56,904 bases of DNA from Intestinimonas sp. (GTDB lineage: Bacteria > Bacillota > Clostridia > Oscillospirales > Oscillospiraceae). The DNA lies in NCBI RefSeq assembly GCF_026169115.1, contig NZ_JAPFEA010000054.1:1-56904 (forward strand), read 5' to 3'. This document shows, in pieces, positions 7,757 to 17,119 of this stretch. Under the pieces are notes generated by a model, which worked only from the letters and a program-made list of their open reading frames with translations, did no database searches and was not told the origin of the DNA. How positions within the stretch are numbered: the stretch's first letter is position 1; every line of letters starts with the position of its first letter. The position numbers and the translations under genes were made by a program.

Positions 7757-8791
7757 TTACAGCCGCCGCTCTCCCAAGATATACGGCTCCACCAGGCGCT
7801 TATACAGCCTCCCATTGATCCGGTCTGCAAACAGGTCATGGGACATCTCCGCCATTTCCAACTCGCCGCCGAACAGCTCCCGGCAGTATTCCCGGAACTC
7901 TCCCGGCACACTGATGGCCACTGGGCGCACCTCCAGCCCGCAGCAGCCCTCCAGCGCCTTGTGAAAGGCCGGAATCTCATAGGGCAGGACGCTCCCGCAC
8001 AACAGCCGGTGATCCGCCTCCCGGAACGCAGAGGTAGGTGCCTGCATCACGCCGCAGTCGTAGATAATAAACTGATAGTCCCGGTCCGGCTCATTGGTCA
8101 GGTAGCAGTCAATCCCGTCAATCGTGTAATGTTCGCCGGTGGGGGCCGCTTCATAGACATTGAGCAGGAGCTGAAGGTGCCGGTTAGTGTTGACCTCAAT
8201 ATAGGCCACCTCCGCGCCTCTGGCCGCAAGCCACGCCGCCAGATTGAACGCCGTCACCGTCACGCCGCTTCTGCGCTGCGCCCCGGCAACGGCAATACGG
8301 ACATTTTGGGCGTTCCAGCGGTAGGGGGTGATCTCGTCCTCCGGTTCCGGCGCCGGTTCCTGTTGGGGTTCCGGCTGGCTTGACACCGGCGTTGGGGTCA
8401 CATACCGCTGCATCCCTTCATCGGACAGCGCCTCTTTCAGCTCATCGGCGGCGTCCTCCAGCGTTTCCGCTGTAATCAGGTTCACCACCCCGATGGACAA
8501 AAGCCGCTGGATACAGCCGCTCATATCCTCACAGCCGGACAGGATCACGATGATACGGGCAGAAAACATCATCTGGAAGGACCGCAGAGCGAGGGTGAAG
8601 TCCTCGCCGCTTTCCTCAATACAGGCCGCGTCAATCAGGAAGAACTTTGCTGTGGCATAGTTGCGCATATCCTTGGTGACAAAACTTTTCAGGCTGAATT
8701 TTCCAACCAGCTTTTTGGACGGCATGAGCATTTCACGGGTCACGCCGTCGATCAGCCCGCTTTTCTGATTACTCGTCAAGTACAGCAGCAT
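7757..8791 (-). CDS. TadZ/CpaE-like atypical ParA-family protein
   Basis: 344 residues. About 1-135 is a receiver-like fold without an obvious phospho-acceptor (FFLIDAACIEESGEDFTLAL, IIVILSGCEDMSG). Then a Pro/Glu linker (QPEPQQEPAPEPEDE) and a ParA/MinD-like domain from about 165. Its P-loop is degenerate: AGAQRRSGVTVTAF where active ParA has KGGVGKTT, with no conserved Lys. A receiver-like domain plus atypical ATPase is the TadZ/CpaE layout, which localises the Tad pilus machine. Its start overlaps the 49-residue membrane peptide. Confidence 0.6.
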   Translation of the reverse strand: MLLYLTSNQKSGLIDGVTREMLMPSKKLVGKFSLKSFVTKDMRNYATAKFFLIDAACIEESGEDFTLALRSFQMMFSARIIVILSGCEDMSGCIQRLLSIGVVNLITAETLEDAADELKEALSDEGMQRYVTPTPVSSQPEPQQEPAPEPEDEITPYRWNAQNVRIAVAGAQRRSGVTVTAFNLAAWLAARGAEVAYIEVNTNRHLQLLLNVYEAAPTGEHYTIDGIDCYLTNEPDRDYQFIIYDCGVMQAPTSAFREADHRLLCGSVLPYEIPAFHKALEGCCGLEVRPVAISVPGEFREYCRELFGGELEMAEMSHDLFADRINGRLYKRLVEPYILGERRL

Positions 8792-8918
8792 ACGATGTAC
8801 CTCCCATATCCATGTTTTCTACCGCTCTTTCCGGTTCTCCTGTCAGCAAAAGGACAACGCCAACCAGTACAATGGCGATGTAGATCAACAATTCAATCAG
8901 CTTGTTTCGGTTGTTCAT
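8769..8918 (-). CDS. Small single-span membrane protein
   Basis: 49 residues: MNNRNKLIELLIYIAIVLVG, then VVLLLTG and a polar C-terminus GEPERAVENMDMGGTSYAAV. One membrane span. It ends 23 bases inside the TadZ-like gene, and the Shine-Dalgarno of that gene (GGGAGG) lies in its 3' end, so the two are coupled. Not recognised as a family; one of three tiny membrane peptides in the element. Confidence 0.5.
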   Translation of the reverse strand: MNNRNKLIELLIYIAIVLVGVVLLLTGEPERAVENMDMGGTSYAAVLDE

Positions 8919-8929
8919 ATCATGCTCCT

Positions 8930-9757
8930 TTAGAAAATCGCCCAGAAGGGACCGCCAGCGGCGGCTCCTTTTCTGGCTTCATCCAGAATAATAGAGAGAT
9001 CCCATTCCTGTTCGCTCCGCTTGCGGCTGGCAGGGTCGGCCACCAGGATTTTTCCCTCCGCAGTCACGCCGCGCAGGACGATAAAATGCCCGGAGCTGGT
9101 AAAGTGTCCCTTTGCCATGATCGCCACAACCAATTTCCCATCTGCCAGGGCGTCCACCATCGCCTGCGGGTTATCCGGGGGAACGCTCTCCCAGGACAGG
9201 CCGTAGGCTTCGGCGGCGGCTGGGATCAGGCTGTGATAAGAACCGTTCCCTTCGCAGCGGTGCCCATTGGCTACGGCCCATTCGCTGAGTTCCACCGGGT
9301 CGTGGGGCGTCCCGGTCAGGGTAGATGTGACAATCGCCATCGCCGTAGGGCCGCACCCGGCCTCGCCAATCGTGCCGGAGGTGCCGTACATGGTATCTGC
9401 CCACCGCTCATCCAGTTGATTGTAGTAGATCACCTCCCGGCCGCCATCGGTAAAGACCACGCCCTCATAGCTCTGGCCGCTGCCCTCAATGTAGTCCTTT
9501 TCATAAATGCCGAGCTGCTGGTTGTAGCCATACTCTTTTTGAAAATTCTCCACCACACCCACTTCATCGCCTACCAGCCATTGGGACAACATGGAGAAAG
9601 GGCTGGTAATCAAGTACAGGATAAAGGCAATCAGGAGTAGCAGGCTCAGAATGGGGGCCAGAATGAGAAGGAGCGTCCTCTTGCGGCTTTCCTCATCGGT
9701 CGCCGCCCGTGCCGCCGCCTGTGCCAGCAGCTTTGCCGTCAACGGATCAATCGCCAA
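8930..9757 (-). CDS. Membrane-anchored C39-type papain-like peptidase
   Basis: 275 residues with a TTG start behind GGAGGTG. A cytoplasmic N-terminus with Lys/Arg is followed by one span (TLLLILAPILSLLLLIAFIL), placing the rest outside the cell. The domain has Cys near 136 in EAGCGPTAMAIV, His near 224 in SGHFIVLRG, and Asp in VADPAS, the order of C39-like cysteine peptidases. In a conjugation operon it probably acts on the envelope, in place of the usual VirB1/CwlT hydrolase, or processes a surface component. Confidence 0.75.
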   Translation of the reverse strand: MAIDPLTAKLLAQAAARAATDEESRKRTLLLILAPILSLLLLIAFILYLITSPFSMLSQWLVGDEVGVVENFQKEYGYNQQLGIYEKDYIEGSGQSYEGVVFTDGGREVIYYNQLDERWADTMYGTSGTIGEAGCGPTAMAIVTSTLTGTPHDPVELSEWAVANGHRCEGNGSYHSLIPAAAEAYGLSWESVPPDNPQAMVDALADGKLVVAIMAKGHFTSSGHFIVLRGVTAEGKILVADPASRKRSEQEWDLSIILDEARKGAAAGGPFWAIF

Positions 9758-9771
9758 AACAACACCTCCAA

Positions 9772-10251
9772 TCAGTCCATTTCCGCGCCTATGTCCGCCA
9801 GCATCTGGTCGAACTGCTGGCGGATTTTTTCCCGTTCCCGCCCTGCGCTGTCATCCATGACGAACTCCTTTTTCCCGTCCTCATTCTCACGCACAGACAC
9901 TGCATAATCCCCGTTTGCAATAAAGAAAGAAGTAAAAAGGGCTTGGATGGCTGGGGCGGGCATCCGGGAAATCTCAAAGGGTGTGGCGGCGCACTTGCTG
10001 TTCCAGGAAAAGAGGTTGCGGGCCGCATCCGCTGTCATCTTCATCCAGTCATAGTCAAATTCTTCTTTCTTCATCAGGCCGCCAAAGTCGATCCCGCCTG
10101 GGGAAAAATACCGCTCTACCTTTTCGGCAAGAACCGGATGGGATGCCATCAGATAAAGGGCCGCCTGATAAGAGCAGTCCAGTTCTCCACCCCGCCAGCG
10201 CATCGAGGACAGCTTGGTTATCAAAGACTCATACCGTTCCGCATGGTTCAT
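9772..10251 (-). CDS. DUF6075-like conjugation-operon protein
   Basis: 159 residues, soluble and acidic, with ERYESLITKLSSMRWRGGEL near the N-terminus and PAPAIQALFTSFFIANGDYA in the middle. This pattern matches the DUF6075 family that travels with Clostridial T4SS genes. Function unknown. It lies between the peptidase and VirB4, on the same strand. Confidence 0.6.
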   Translation of the reverse strand: MNHAERYESLITKLSSMRWRGGELDCSYQAALYLMASHPVLAEKVERYFSPGGIDFGGLMKKEEFDYDWMKMTADAARNLFSWNSKCAATPFEISRMPAPAIQALFTSFFIANGDYAVSVRENEDGKKEFVMDDSAGREREKIRQQFDQMLADIGAEMD

Positions 10252-10317
10252 CAGAAAACGCCTCCTGTTCGTGAATAAGTAAGGCGACCGGGGAGCATCC
10301 CGGCCGCCGTGGTGCGC

Positions 10318-12144
10318 CTACCGGCCACCCGCCTTGCCCATGTAGGCAAACTTGTAGGCCGGAATCTCAAAATTGACATGAAGCCGCTTGGAGCCAACCA
10401 GGAACAGGGCGTGGCCCCGTCGCTTGCTCTCCAATAACTCCTGCTCGGCGTCCGTCAGGTTGTAGAGGTCTGTGGTTTCCTGAAGGTTTTTGCCGTCGCA
10501 GCCCATCAGGATTTTGTAGCAGGGAATGTCCAAAAGGGCCTGCCCGTACATCTTGATCTCCGGCGCCAGAAAGTCCACCACCGAGTGGGAGATGATCGCC
10601 AGGGCGGATTCATACTTTCTGGATCGCTTCTCCACATTTCGCAGAAAGGCCAAAGATTGGGGCACCTGCGGGTCAATCATCAGGTATGCCTCGTCGCATA
10701 CCAGAAGCACACGCTCCCCGCGATTGTTGCTCATCTGCTCCCAGCACTAGGTCAGCAGGTTGAAATACTGCGTCCGCTTGATGTTGTCCGCGGCGTTTTG
10801 CAGGCTGTGGGTATCCAGGCAGACAAAATGGGAGTCGGCCTCCAGCGTGCTGTGCCCGTTCCAAAGGAAGCTGTCGCTGCCCTTGGCGGCGTCATACAGC
10901 AGCATGGCGAGATCACGAAACACCGGATTGTCAGGGTTGGCCTCGGCCTTTGTTTCAATCAGGCTGTGCAGATCTTCCATAATGGGGAAATCCTCTGCTT
11001 TGAGCTGGCGAATGTCTGTGTCCCAGAAGATGCCGAACTGATGATACAGTTCAATGACCGTCTGCTTCAGGACGGCCTTCTGCATATCGGTCAGGCTCGG
11101 CAGATACAGGGAGAAAATGATCTCCAGCGTTTTGATATGGAGCGCCATGTCGGACATTCCATTTCCTTCATCCGTATAGAGCTTGTCAGTTTCGTCCTCA
11201 TCGTCACGGGGCGCCGGCCTGATCTGCAAAAGGTTGGAGCGACCGTTCTTGCCGCCTCCCGCATTGAGCCAGCTTCCATTCAGGTTCCGGCACATATCCT
11301 TATATTCGGATTCCGGGTCGATACACAGGATTTTCGTCCCCTTCATATACTCCGAGAGCATGATGTGCTTGACTACGGTACTTTTGCCGATACCGGCCAC
11401 ACCCATGACAACGAAGCTGCTGTTGGTGCGGTCGTTCCCGCGTGTCCAGGGGTCCAGGATCACCAGCCCGCCGCTGCTGTCCTTGGCAAAATAATAGCCC
11501 CGGCCATCGCTGTAACCAGAGCTTGCGAAGGGGAACCCACCCACAAAGGTACTCATTGGGATGATACGAGAAACAATACTGTCCACCGTCCCATTGGCGG
11601 GGTAAGTGGGTGAAATGCTCTGAAACCCTTCCTTTTGCAGATTGGCAAGGGTACGGACCTTGCATTTCTGAACGCTGAACGCACTCTCTACACGGCGGCA
11701 GATTTTGGAGAAGGTCGCTTCATCCTGTGCCACCGGCATCACCGTGAGCGACATCATGGCGACGGTTTCGCCCTCCTGGTCGATTTTCTGCATGATATGC
11801 TCCCCGTCCTCGGCGGCCTTCTCCGCCCGCTGACGGGTCAGTGGGTCTTTGGCGCTGTCGGCGGCGCCCCGCTGCTGAACAATGCTCTTGGAGAGGGCAG
11901 AGATCAGGGTGCTGTTGTCAATCGGGGTAATCCCCACCGAAACAATGGTGCTGGGGATATTCGTGATTTTGGAGAGCCAGCCCATCTCCACCTTTGGGGG
12001 ATAACGGACCGCCCCGTAGACTTTTCCCATGTTTTCACCGATCACAAGGCTGTTCCGCTTGATTTCCAGTCCCATCGGGGTAATGACATTCAGCAACGCT
12101 TCATTGACAGGGAGCGTTTCTTCTTTCTTCTTGGTTCCTAACAA
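10318..12144 (-). pseudogene. virB4-type conjugation ATPase interrupted by an in-frame TAG
   Basis: The T4SS motor ATPase that powers channel assembly and DNA transfer. A TTG start at 12144 opens 465 codons carrying Walker A (GVAGIGKSTVVKH) near residue 251, ending at TAG 10747-10749. The same frame continues without shift and carries Walker B (LLVCDEAYLMID) near 480, to 10318. The stop lies in FNLLT-stop-CWEQM, where a Trp codon (TGG) would fit. Four codons later an ATG (10734) follows GGGAG, so re-initiation could give a separate C-terminal half. Either a loss-of-function mutation, a two-piece VirB4, or a sequencing error. Confidence 0.85.
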
Positions 12145-12159
12145 TGATACACCTCCAAA

Positions 12160-13104
12160 TCAGTGACACGAGTAAGGCACACCGATATAATCCAACACAG
12201 AACCCAGCCCCAGCTCATGGATGCAGTAGTGATACTGTTGGGGATGGGTTTTCTCCATGAGCTGAAAACGGTTCGGTTCATGCTCCAGATGAACGCCGTA
12301 CATACAATACATACACCCCGATCTGGAAACGCCGGAGGTTTTCAGAGTCGAGGTGCCGTTCTTCTTTTTGACCTCCACAATATCCCCATAGATAGAGGCA
12401 TAGGGGATGCCGGTCATTTTCAGATACCGCAGAATATCTTCCTCCCGCCAGAAAGCAAGGGGCTGACTGAGGGGGCGCTTGCGCTCATATCCGTTGCAGC
12501 CGAATTGCAGCCACTTTTGTTCCCGCAGCTTGCTCTCGCAGGCCAGCACTCCCGTAATAGGATGCCGCCCGGACTGCTGTTCAAACTTGTTCAACGGGGC
12601 CTTTTTCATGTGGTAACAGCACCGGGCTGAAACCTCAAAGGGGGCGTCCAGAAGATATTTATACTTCTCACAGTTGTAGATCGACTTCTTTCCGTCCTTA
12701 TTCAGCAATTCACCGTTCAGGCGGGCCAGGCGGTAGGGTTGACCCTTCCGTGCGCCGCTAATCACATCGGACACCTCCTTGGAAATGACTGGATAGCCGT
12801 ATTTCTCAATAATTTGAGTAAATGGATAGCGTGGGCGAAGCCAAATCACATTGTCTTTCGTTTTTACAAAATCGCGCAGTTCGGGGTATTCAAGCCCCGT
12901 GTCCACATACACAGCGGGAATATCCGGGCAGACCTGCCGTGCCAAATCAAGGAGTACCGCGGAATCCTTGCCGCCCGAAAAGCTGGTAAAGACCTGCCCG
13001 TTGTACTCCCTGTACCATTCCAATATTTTCATCTGCGATACTTTGATCTTTTTTTCGAGGCTCCAACCCTGCATGATGTTCAAATCCTGCCGGGTGTGCT
13101 TCAT
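12160..13104 (-). CDS. PAPS-reductase-family PP-loop protein
   Basis: 314 residues. The PP-loop SFSGGKDSAVLL at about 41-52 binds ATP, followed by AVYVDTGLEYPE as in PAPS reductase/DndC-like proteins. Cysteine-rich elements follow (YNCEKYKYLL, ARCCYHMKKAP, SGCMYCMYGVH), suggesting a metal or Fe-S site. Family members in phages and ICEs are thought to take part in nucleic-acid or sulfur chemistry rather than sulfate assimilation. It sits between VirB4 and the gene for the VirB4 N-terminal-like domain. Confidence 0.8.
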   Translation of the reverse strand: MKHTRQDLNIMQGWSLEKKIKVSQMKILEWYREYNGQVFTSFSGGKDSAVLLDLARQVCPDIPAVYVDTGLEYPELRDFVKTKDNVIWLRPRYPFTQIIEKYGYPVISKEVSDVISGARKGQPYRLARLNGELLNKDGKKSIYNCEKYKYLLDAPFEVSARCCYHMKKAPLNKFEQQSGRHPITGVLACESKLREQKWLQFGCNGYERKRPLSQPLAFWREEDILRYLKMTGIPYASIYGDIVEVKKKNGTSTLKTSGVSRSGCMYCMYGVHLEHEPNRFQLMEKTHPQQYHYCIHELGLGSVLDYIGVPYSCH

Positions 13105-13106
13105 TC

Positions 13107-13805
13107 TTAAACAACACCTACACTTTCTAAAATCGGGATCGCTGCTTCAAACCCGGCGTCCTCTAAATGAACATAGGCCGGGTTATTCACCAGATTGCAC
13201 AGCCGTACAATGTCCTGCTGCTCCAAAATCTCGCTCTGGATGCCGCAGTCGGCAAAATAGCCGGACAGATATTTCAGCTTTTGAAGCAGCTCTCGCTCTA
13301 TTCCGTCAACCGCCTTGTCCCAGATTTTGATGTAAAACTGTCGTTCCACCACCTCGCCGGAGAGGGCAAACCCACCCATCTCCACGATCTCATGCTTCAG
13401 CAATTCCTTCTGTTTGATATTGGAGGAAGATGTGAGAGTGGAGGACAGCTCTGCCATCAGGGGAGAAATATCCACCGGGCGGGAAACCGCCAAAAGCTGA
13501 AACGGGTATTGGCCGCTGGACAAGCTGGCCGTGAGCTGCTTGGCAATCAGCCGTTTTTCATTCTTGCTGAACAGCTCCGTGCTGATGGGAAATATTTTCA
13601 GGTACGCCAGTGCCATACCGTCACGGGTGTAGAGGAAGCTCCCGCGAATGTCCTTGACATTGACAAACTCATTGGCGGTCATCTGCGCCAGTTCTTCCTT
13701 ATCCCTGCTCTTGGCCTTCTTGCGCTTTTCTGAGAATTTCAAAAAAAGAAGCGTACCGCCTCCCAGCAGTACGCATACCAAAATCATAATGATTGGCAGC
13801 AGCAA
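13107..13805 (-). CDS. VirB4 N-terminal-like (TraC-type) membrane-anchored protein
   Basis: 232 residues with a TTG start. One N-terminal span (LLPIIMILVCVLLGGGTLLFL), then a basic stretch and an alpha/beta domain. It contains VNVKDIRGSFLYTRDGMALA, FSKNEKRLIAKQLTASLS and QLLAVSRPVDISPLM, the pattern of the N-terminal CagE/TrbE/VirB domain of VirB4 ATPases. It is probably the channel-proximal part that works with the adjacent VirB4. Confidence 0.6.
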   Translation of the reverse strand: MLLPIIMILVCVLLGGGTLLFLKFSEKRKKAKSRDKEELAQMTANEFVNVKDIRGSFLYTRDGMALAYLKIFPISTELFSKNEKRLIAKQLTASLSSGQYPFQLLAVSRPVDISPLMAELSSTLTSSSNIKQKELLKHEIVEMGGFALSGEVVERQFYIKIWDKAVDGIERELLQKLKYLSGYFADCGIQSEILEQQDIVRLCNLVNNPAYVHLEDAGFEAAIPILESVGVV

Positions 13806-13834
13806 CCTATCAACCTCGCTTTCCTTGCCGCAGT

Positions 13835-14212
13835 TTACAGTTCCAAATCATCCTCGTCCTCCCATTCCTCCGGCTCCTGATCTTCGGCAAAATCGAGAGA
13901 AAGAGAATCCAGAGGAAAGGAAAAGCTGTGGGCGCCAATCCGGTCAAGCTGACTGGCCTCGCGCAGCGCGTCAAAACGACGGCTGAGATCGGCCAAATCT
14001 TCCTCACTGGCCCGTATCGTTTCTCCTTCGCCATAGAGATAGGTTTCTACCTCTACACAAATTGTGCTGTCTTTGGGCTGGCTTGCAAGGTCATCCCGGA
14101 TAACAGTATCATCCAGAAGGTCATCCGCACAGTCAGGACATCCAGCGGCAAAGTATTCCACCCACATTCCATATTCAGAGGACAGGGTTACGACAGAAAA
14201 CATCTTGCTCAT
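13835..14212 (-). CDS. Hypothetical cargo protein with acidic DLEL tail
   Basis: 125 residues, acidic, no membrane segment. N-terminus MSKMFSVVTLSSEYGMWVEY; middle TICVEVETYLYGEGETIRAS. The C-terminus is a run of Asp/Glu ending EWEDEDDLEL-stop, the tail shared with several other proteins of the element. Overlaps the DUF3846 gene by 4 bases. Function unknown. Confidence 0.65.
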   Translation of the reverse strand: MSKMFSVVTLSSEYGMWVEYFAAGCPDCADDLLDDTVIRDDLASQPKDSTICVEVETYLYGEGETIRASEEDLADLSRRFDALREASQLDRIGAHSFSFPLDSLSLDFAEDQEPEEWEDEDDLEL

Positions 14213-14619
14213 TTTGAACCACCACCTTTCCGGTTCCCGAACAACAGCCGCAGAAATTCCTCCATGTCTTTCGCTGACTGCACCTCAAAGGTCACGGCAG
14301 AAGGCCGTGGCTCTGTAAAGTAATCTCGAAAATAGGCGATCTGTTCCTCGGTCAAAGAAACACCTCGTCCCTCCGAGGTGTCGCCATAGAGGAAAAAGGT
14401 TCCCCAGATGGTATCCGGCCCGTACTGACGGTTTTTCGGCAGCCCTGCCAGCTTTCCAGTCGCATTGCAGCAGAGAACTGTTTCACAGGGCAGAGGGATA
14501 CACTCAATATCCCCGCCCACAAGTTCCTGCCGGTGTTCCAGGGAATCCTCCAGCATGGCCGTATAGGGTGCCTGCCCAGGTTCAAAGACCATAATCCGAA
14601 TCGTTCTGTTGTCATTCAT
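14209..14619 (-). CDS. DUF3846-like protein
   Basis: 136 residues from the ATG at 14619 (AAGGAG 7 bases upstream). It begins MNDNRTIRIMVFEPGQAPYT and contains GGDIECIPLPCETVLCCNAT and PDTIWGTFFLYGD, the pattern of DUF3846 proteins of Firmicutes mobile elements. No catalytic motif. The tail is basic (NRKGGGSK), unlike its neighbour. Function unknown. Confidence 0.65.
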   Translation of the reverse strand: MNDNRTIRIMVFEPGQAPYTAMLEDSLEHRQELVGGDIECIPLPCETVLCCNATGKLAGLPKNRQYGPDTIWGTFFLYGDTSEGRGVSLTEEQIAYFRDYFTEPRPSAVTFEVQSAKDMEEFLRLLFGNRKGGGSK

Positions 14620-14636
14620 ATCCATTCTCCTTTTCC

Positions 14637-16337
14637 TTACGGGTTGCCCGGTGCGATATGCCAATCATCATAGAGGGAGCCGCTGATCGACACGGAATCG
14701 GTGAGATTGGCGCAGAGCATCCCGGCCGGAGTCCAAATATCCATCACATGGGTATTGACCGTATAGTTCCCATCGGGGAACCACACCGGCGAAAAATGGA
14801 CCCGCTGCTTGTAGGTGCTGTAAATGTTTTCGGCAAACTGAAACCGGGCTGTTTTTCCGCTGGAGAGCTGCTCCAATAAGCGCCAGTAAATCGAATAGTT
14901 AAATTCCGGGAAGTAGGAAACCGCCGTCTGTCCGTAGGTGTAGTGGGACATGGGCGCCGATGTGCTGACCGTGGCGGTAACAGTGTTGCTCACGCCATAG
15001 CCAGATTTCATGGTGTCCCCGGCCGCTGTGGGCACCTTCTCATCCGGTTCAATCCTCGTGGTGGCGGTCACGGAGGCGGAATAGTTGTCCCGGAAGAAAT
15101 CATACCAGCCCTCATCCACCCAATATCCATCACCATCGCCGGTGCTGTGCCACACCCAATACGGGTGCCACTGCGCCCACCACACGCTCCATGCGGCGTA
15201 GGACTTTTCCTCCCGGCTGGGGATGCTGCTGGGCCGCCAGCTTCCAGCGGTGTCAGTGGCTTTTGGGTCCGGCGGGTCGTTGCCGGAAAGATCGACCACC
15301 TTTGCCTTGATGATGGTCTGGCTAAGTGTCCCCCGGTTTGTGCGTACCGTGATGATAATATCCTGTGGTTCGGATGGGGTGTGCCACTTCACCCACGCAA
15401 GCTGACTGTCCCCCTCCGGGATGACGATATTGCTCATGCGGTAGGTGCTGCCCTTGATGGTGAAGGTCACGGTAGCGGGGCCATCCGGGTTGATCTCAGA
15501 ACCGGCATAGAGCGTCACCGGCGTTATCACATCAGTATCTATCCGGTATTCGTAATCATAGTCGGTGGGTTCCGGCTGTTCCGGTGGCTGTTCCTCAAAC
15601 CGGACAATGCCCATACCCAGGTAGGCGATGATTGTGTCATTGGAGCAGGTTTTGTTGGTGGCGCCGGAATAGGCTGCAAAGCCCAAATCTGAATATTCAA
15701 GGTACATCGCCAGCGGAAGGTTTTTATGGGTCAGGCTCGTCATGGTCCTGCGCAGGGCGCCGCCCGTCAGGTTATCGTAGAGGGCCGCTTCATGGGCGGT
15801 CATGGCGTACATAACTCCATTGTGCTTGAAGTAGGCGATTGGCTCCAAAAACAATTTATACTTTCCCGTTATCAAATCACCATAAGAAATACCCGTAAGT
15901 TCTGCGATATAACGGACAATGATTTCATCACAAAAATATTTCTTAATTGCTTCAATACTCGCCTTGCTACTGCCGGTGCTGATGATCCTCGGCATTGTAA
16001 TTGCAGGATTGTAGTAAACATAGCTGCTTGTTGTCGGAGAGATAGAGCTTCCATCCCTATATTGGATTTTTGATACCTTGCCGAAATGGATTTTAATTGC
16101 GGGGGTCTTGCTTGTTAAGTCAATAGAAGCGGATGCCGGTTTCTGCGTTTCGGAGTAAACCACGGTAACTCTTACTCCATCCATGCCCGGATTCCATGAG
16201 TTCTGCGAGGTCCCCTGTCCCATATTGCCGCCACCGCCGTCCACATTCCCGCTGCCTCCGGTATCGGCCAGGGCACTCATAGGGCAAATGCCCAGGATAA
16301 GCAAAAGGCTCAAAAGGAAGGTAAAAATCCGTTTCAA
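14637..16337 (-). CDS. Large secreted surface protein of the pilus/conjugation operon
   Basis: 566 residues, TTG start at 16337 directly behind GGAGGTG. A Sec signal peptide is clear (KRIFTFLLSLLLILGICPMS, cleavage after ALA). The mature protein is Gly-rich at first, then beta-rich, with a Trp-rich patch (WSVWWAQWHPYWVWH) and many Thr/Ser-rich strands. No LPXTG signal and no C-terminal anchor. Located just downstream of the Tad genes, it may be a pilus-associated or mating-surface protein. No catalytic domain recognised. Confidence 0.7.
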   Translation of the reverse strand: MKRIFTFLLSLLLILGICPMSALADTGGSGNVDGGGGNMGQGTSQNSWNPGMDGVRVTVVYSETQKPASASIDLTSKTPAIKIHFGKVSKIQYRDGSSISPTTSSYVYYNPAITMPRIISTGSSKASIEAIKKYFCDEIIVRYIAELTGISYGDLITGKYKLFLEPIAYFKHNGVMYAMTAHEAALYDNLTGGALRRTMTSLTHKNLPLAMYLEYSDLGFAAYSGATNKTCSNDTIIAYLGMGIVRFEEQPPEQPEPTDYDYEYRIDTDVITPVTLYAGSEINPDGPATVTFTIKGSTYRMSNIVIPEGDSQLAWVKWHTPSEPQDIIITVRTNRGTLSQTIIKAKVVDLSGNDPPDPKATDTAGSWRPSSIPSREEKSYAAWSVWWAQWHPYWVWHSTGDGDGYWVDEGWYDFFRDNYSASVTATTRIEPDEKVPTAAGDTMKSGYGVSNTVTATVSTSAPMSHYTYGQTAVSYFPEFNYSIYWRLLEQLSSGKTARFQFAENIYSTYKQRVHFSPVWFPDGNYTVNTHVMDIWTPAGMLCANLTDSVSISGSLYDDWHIAPGNP

Positions 16338-16375
16338 AAGCGCACCTCCAGTCTGCTGATTTTTGAAAAAGGGCA

Positions 16376-16410
16376 CAAAAAGAGTACGGCACTTCTGCCG
16401 TACTCTTAAT
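16376..16410 (-). terminator. Rho-independent terminator between the Tad block and the surface-protein gene
   Basis: Perfect 12-base inverted repeat (arms 16380-16391 and 16396-16407, four-base loop). On the minus strand it is followed by TTTTTG. It lies between the DUF6550-like gene and the surface-protein gene and should reduce read-through into the surface gene and VirB4 part. Confidence 0.75.
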
Positions 16411-16416
16411 GCGATA

Positions 16417-16968
16417 TTAGCCCATACTGCCAACCTGATTTCCGGTCAATTCATCTCCATCATTACCAACCGGAATCCCAACAGAGCTGCCTCCTTCATC
16501 GGGAATCCAACCGAAGCCCTCGATGTAAATAGCGCCGTTCTGTGTATCTCCGTTCTGGGGCTGATTGGCAGCGGGATCAGAAACAATCGGCTCATTGTTC
16601 TCGCTGGCCGCCTGCTGTTCCTCCGGGGACGGGGCAGGTGGTGGAGTGCTTTCCGGCTTTTTCTCACTGTTGGTCAAATCAACATCCACCTGATCCTCCC
16701 GCTCTACATCCAGGACGGGATCAGCCTGTTCCTGCGCGGGGGTGTTTTCCGGCGCGGAAACATCGGGAACCTCCACTGTGGGCGTCGTAGTTTCTTCCTC
16801 CGGGGGCTGGCTCACATCTTCCGTTGTAACATCCGTGGGGGCAGCGGCCGGGTCCGTCCCAGTTGGCTGATCGCCTTTGCCGAGCATAGACACAGAAACG
16901 CCGATCACGAGCAGCAGCACCGCCGCCACACCGACAATGGCAAGCAACTTCTTATTTTTTGCGTTCAT
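16417..16968 (-). CDS. DUF6550-like membrane-anchored Pro/Glu-rich protein
   Basis: 183 residues, ATG behind AAGGAGG. One N-terminal span (KLLAIVGVAAVLLLVIGVSV) followed by a long disordered extracellular region rich in Pro, Glu and Thr. It ends with a short folded-looking motif AIYIEGFGWIPDEGG. This is the pattern of DUF6550, found with Tad-like operons in Clostridial ICEs. Probably a wall-spanning or periplasm-like spacer protein. Confidence 0.6.
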   Translation of the reverse strand: MNAKNKKLLAIVGVAAVLLLVIGVSVSMLGKGDQPTGTDPAAAPTDVTTEDVSQPPEEETTTPTVEVPDVSAPENTPAQEQADPVLDVEREDQVDVDLTNSEKKPESTPPPAPSPEEQQAASENNEPIVSDPAANQPQNGDTQNGAIYIEGFGWIPDEGGSSVGIPVGNDGDELTGNQVGSMG

Positions 16969-17119
16969 CTGGAATCCTCCTTCAAGGTAAAATTATATCA
17001 AAAAATCAATGTATTCCCCCGCTCTCATTATATCAGTTGCACAATATCGGCGTCCAGGTGGAAGAACACACAAACATTTTTTGCGCTATGGAAAACCGCC
17101 AGGCAGAAATAGACAAAAT

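Noticed and set aside
10747-10749. Amber codon read as an extra amino acid (pyrrolysine-like)
   Set aside because: TAG is used as an ordinary stop elsewhere in the window (for example the gene at 30608), and no pyl genes are present.
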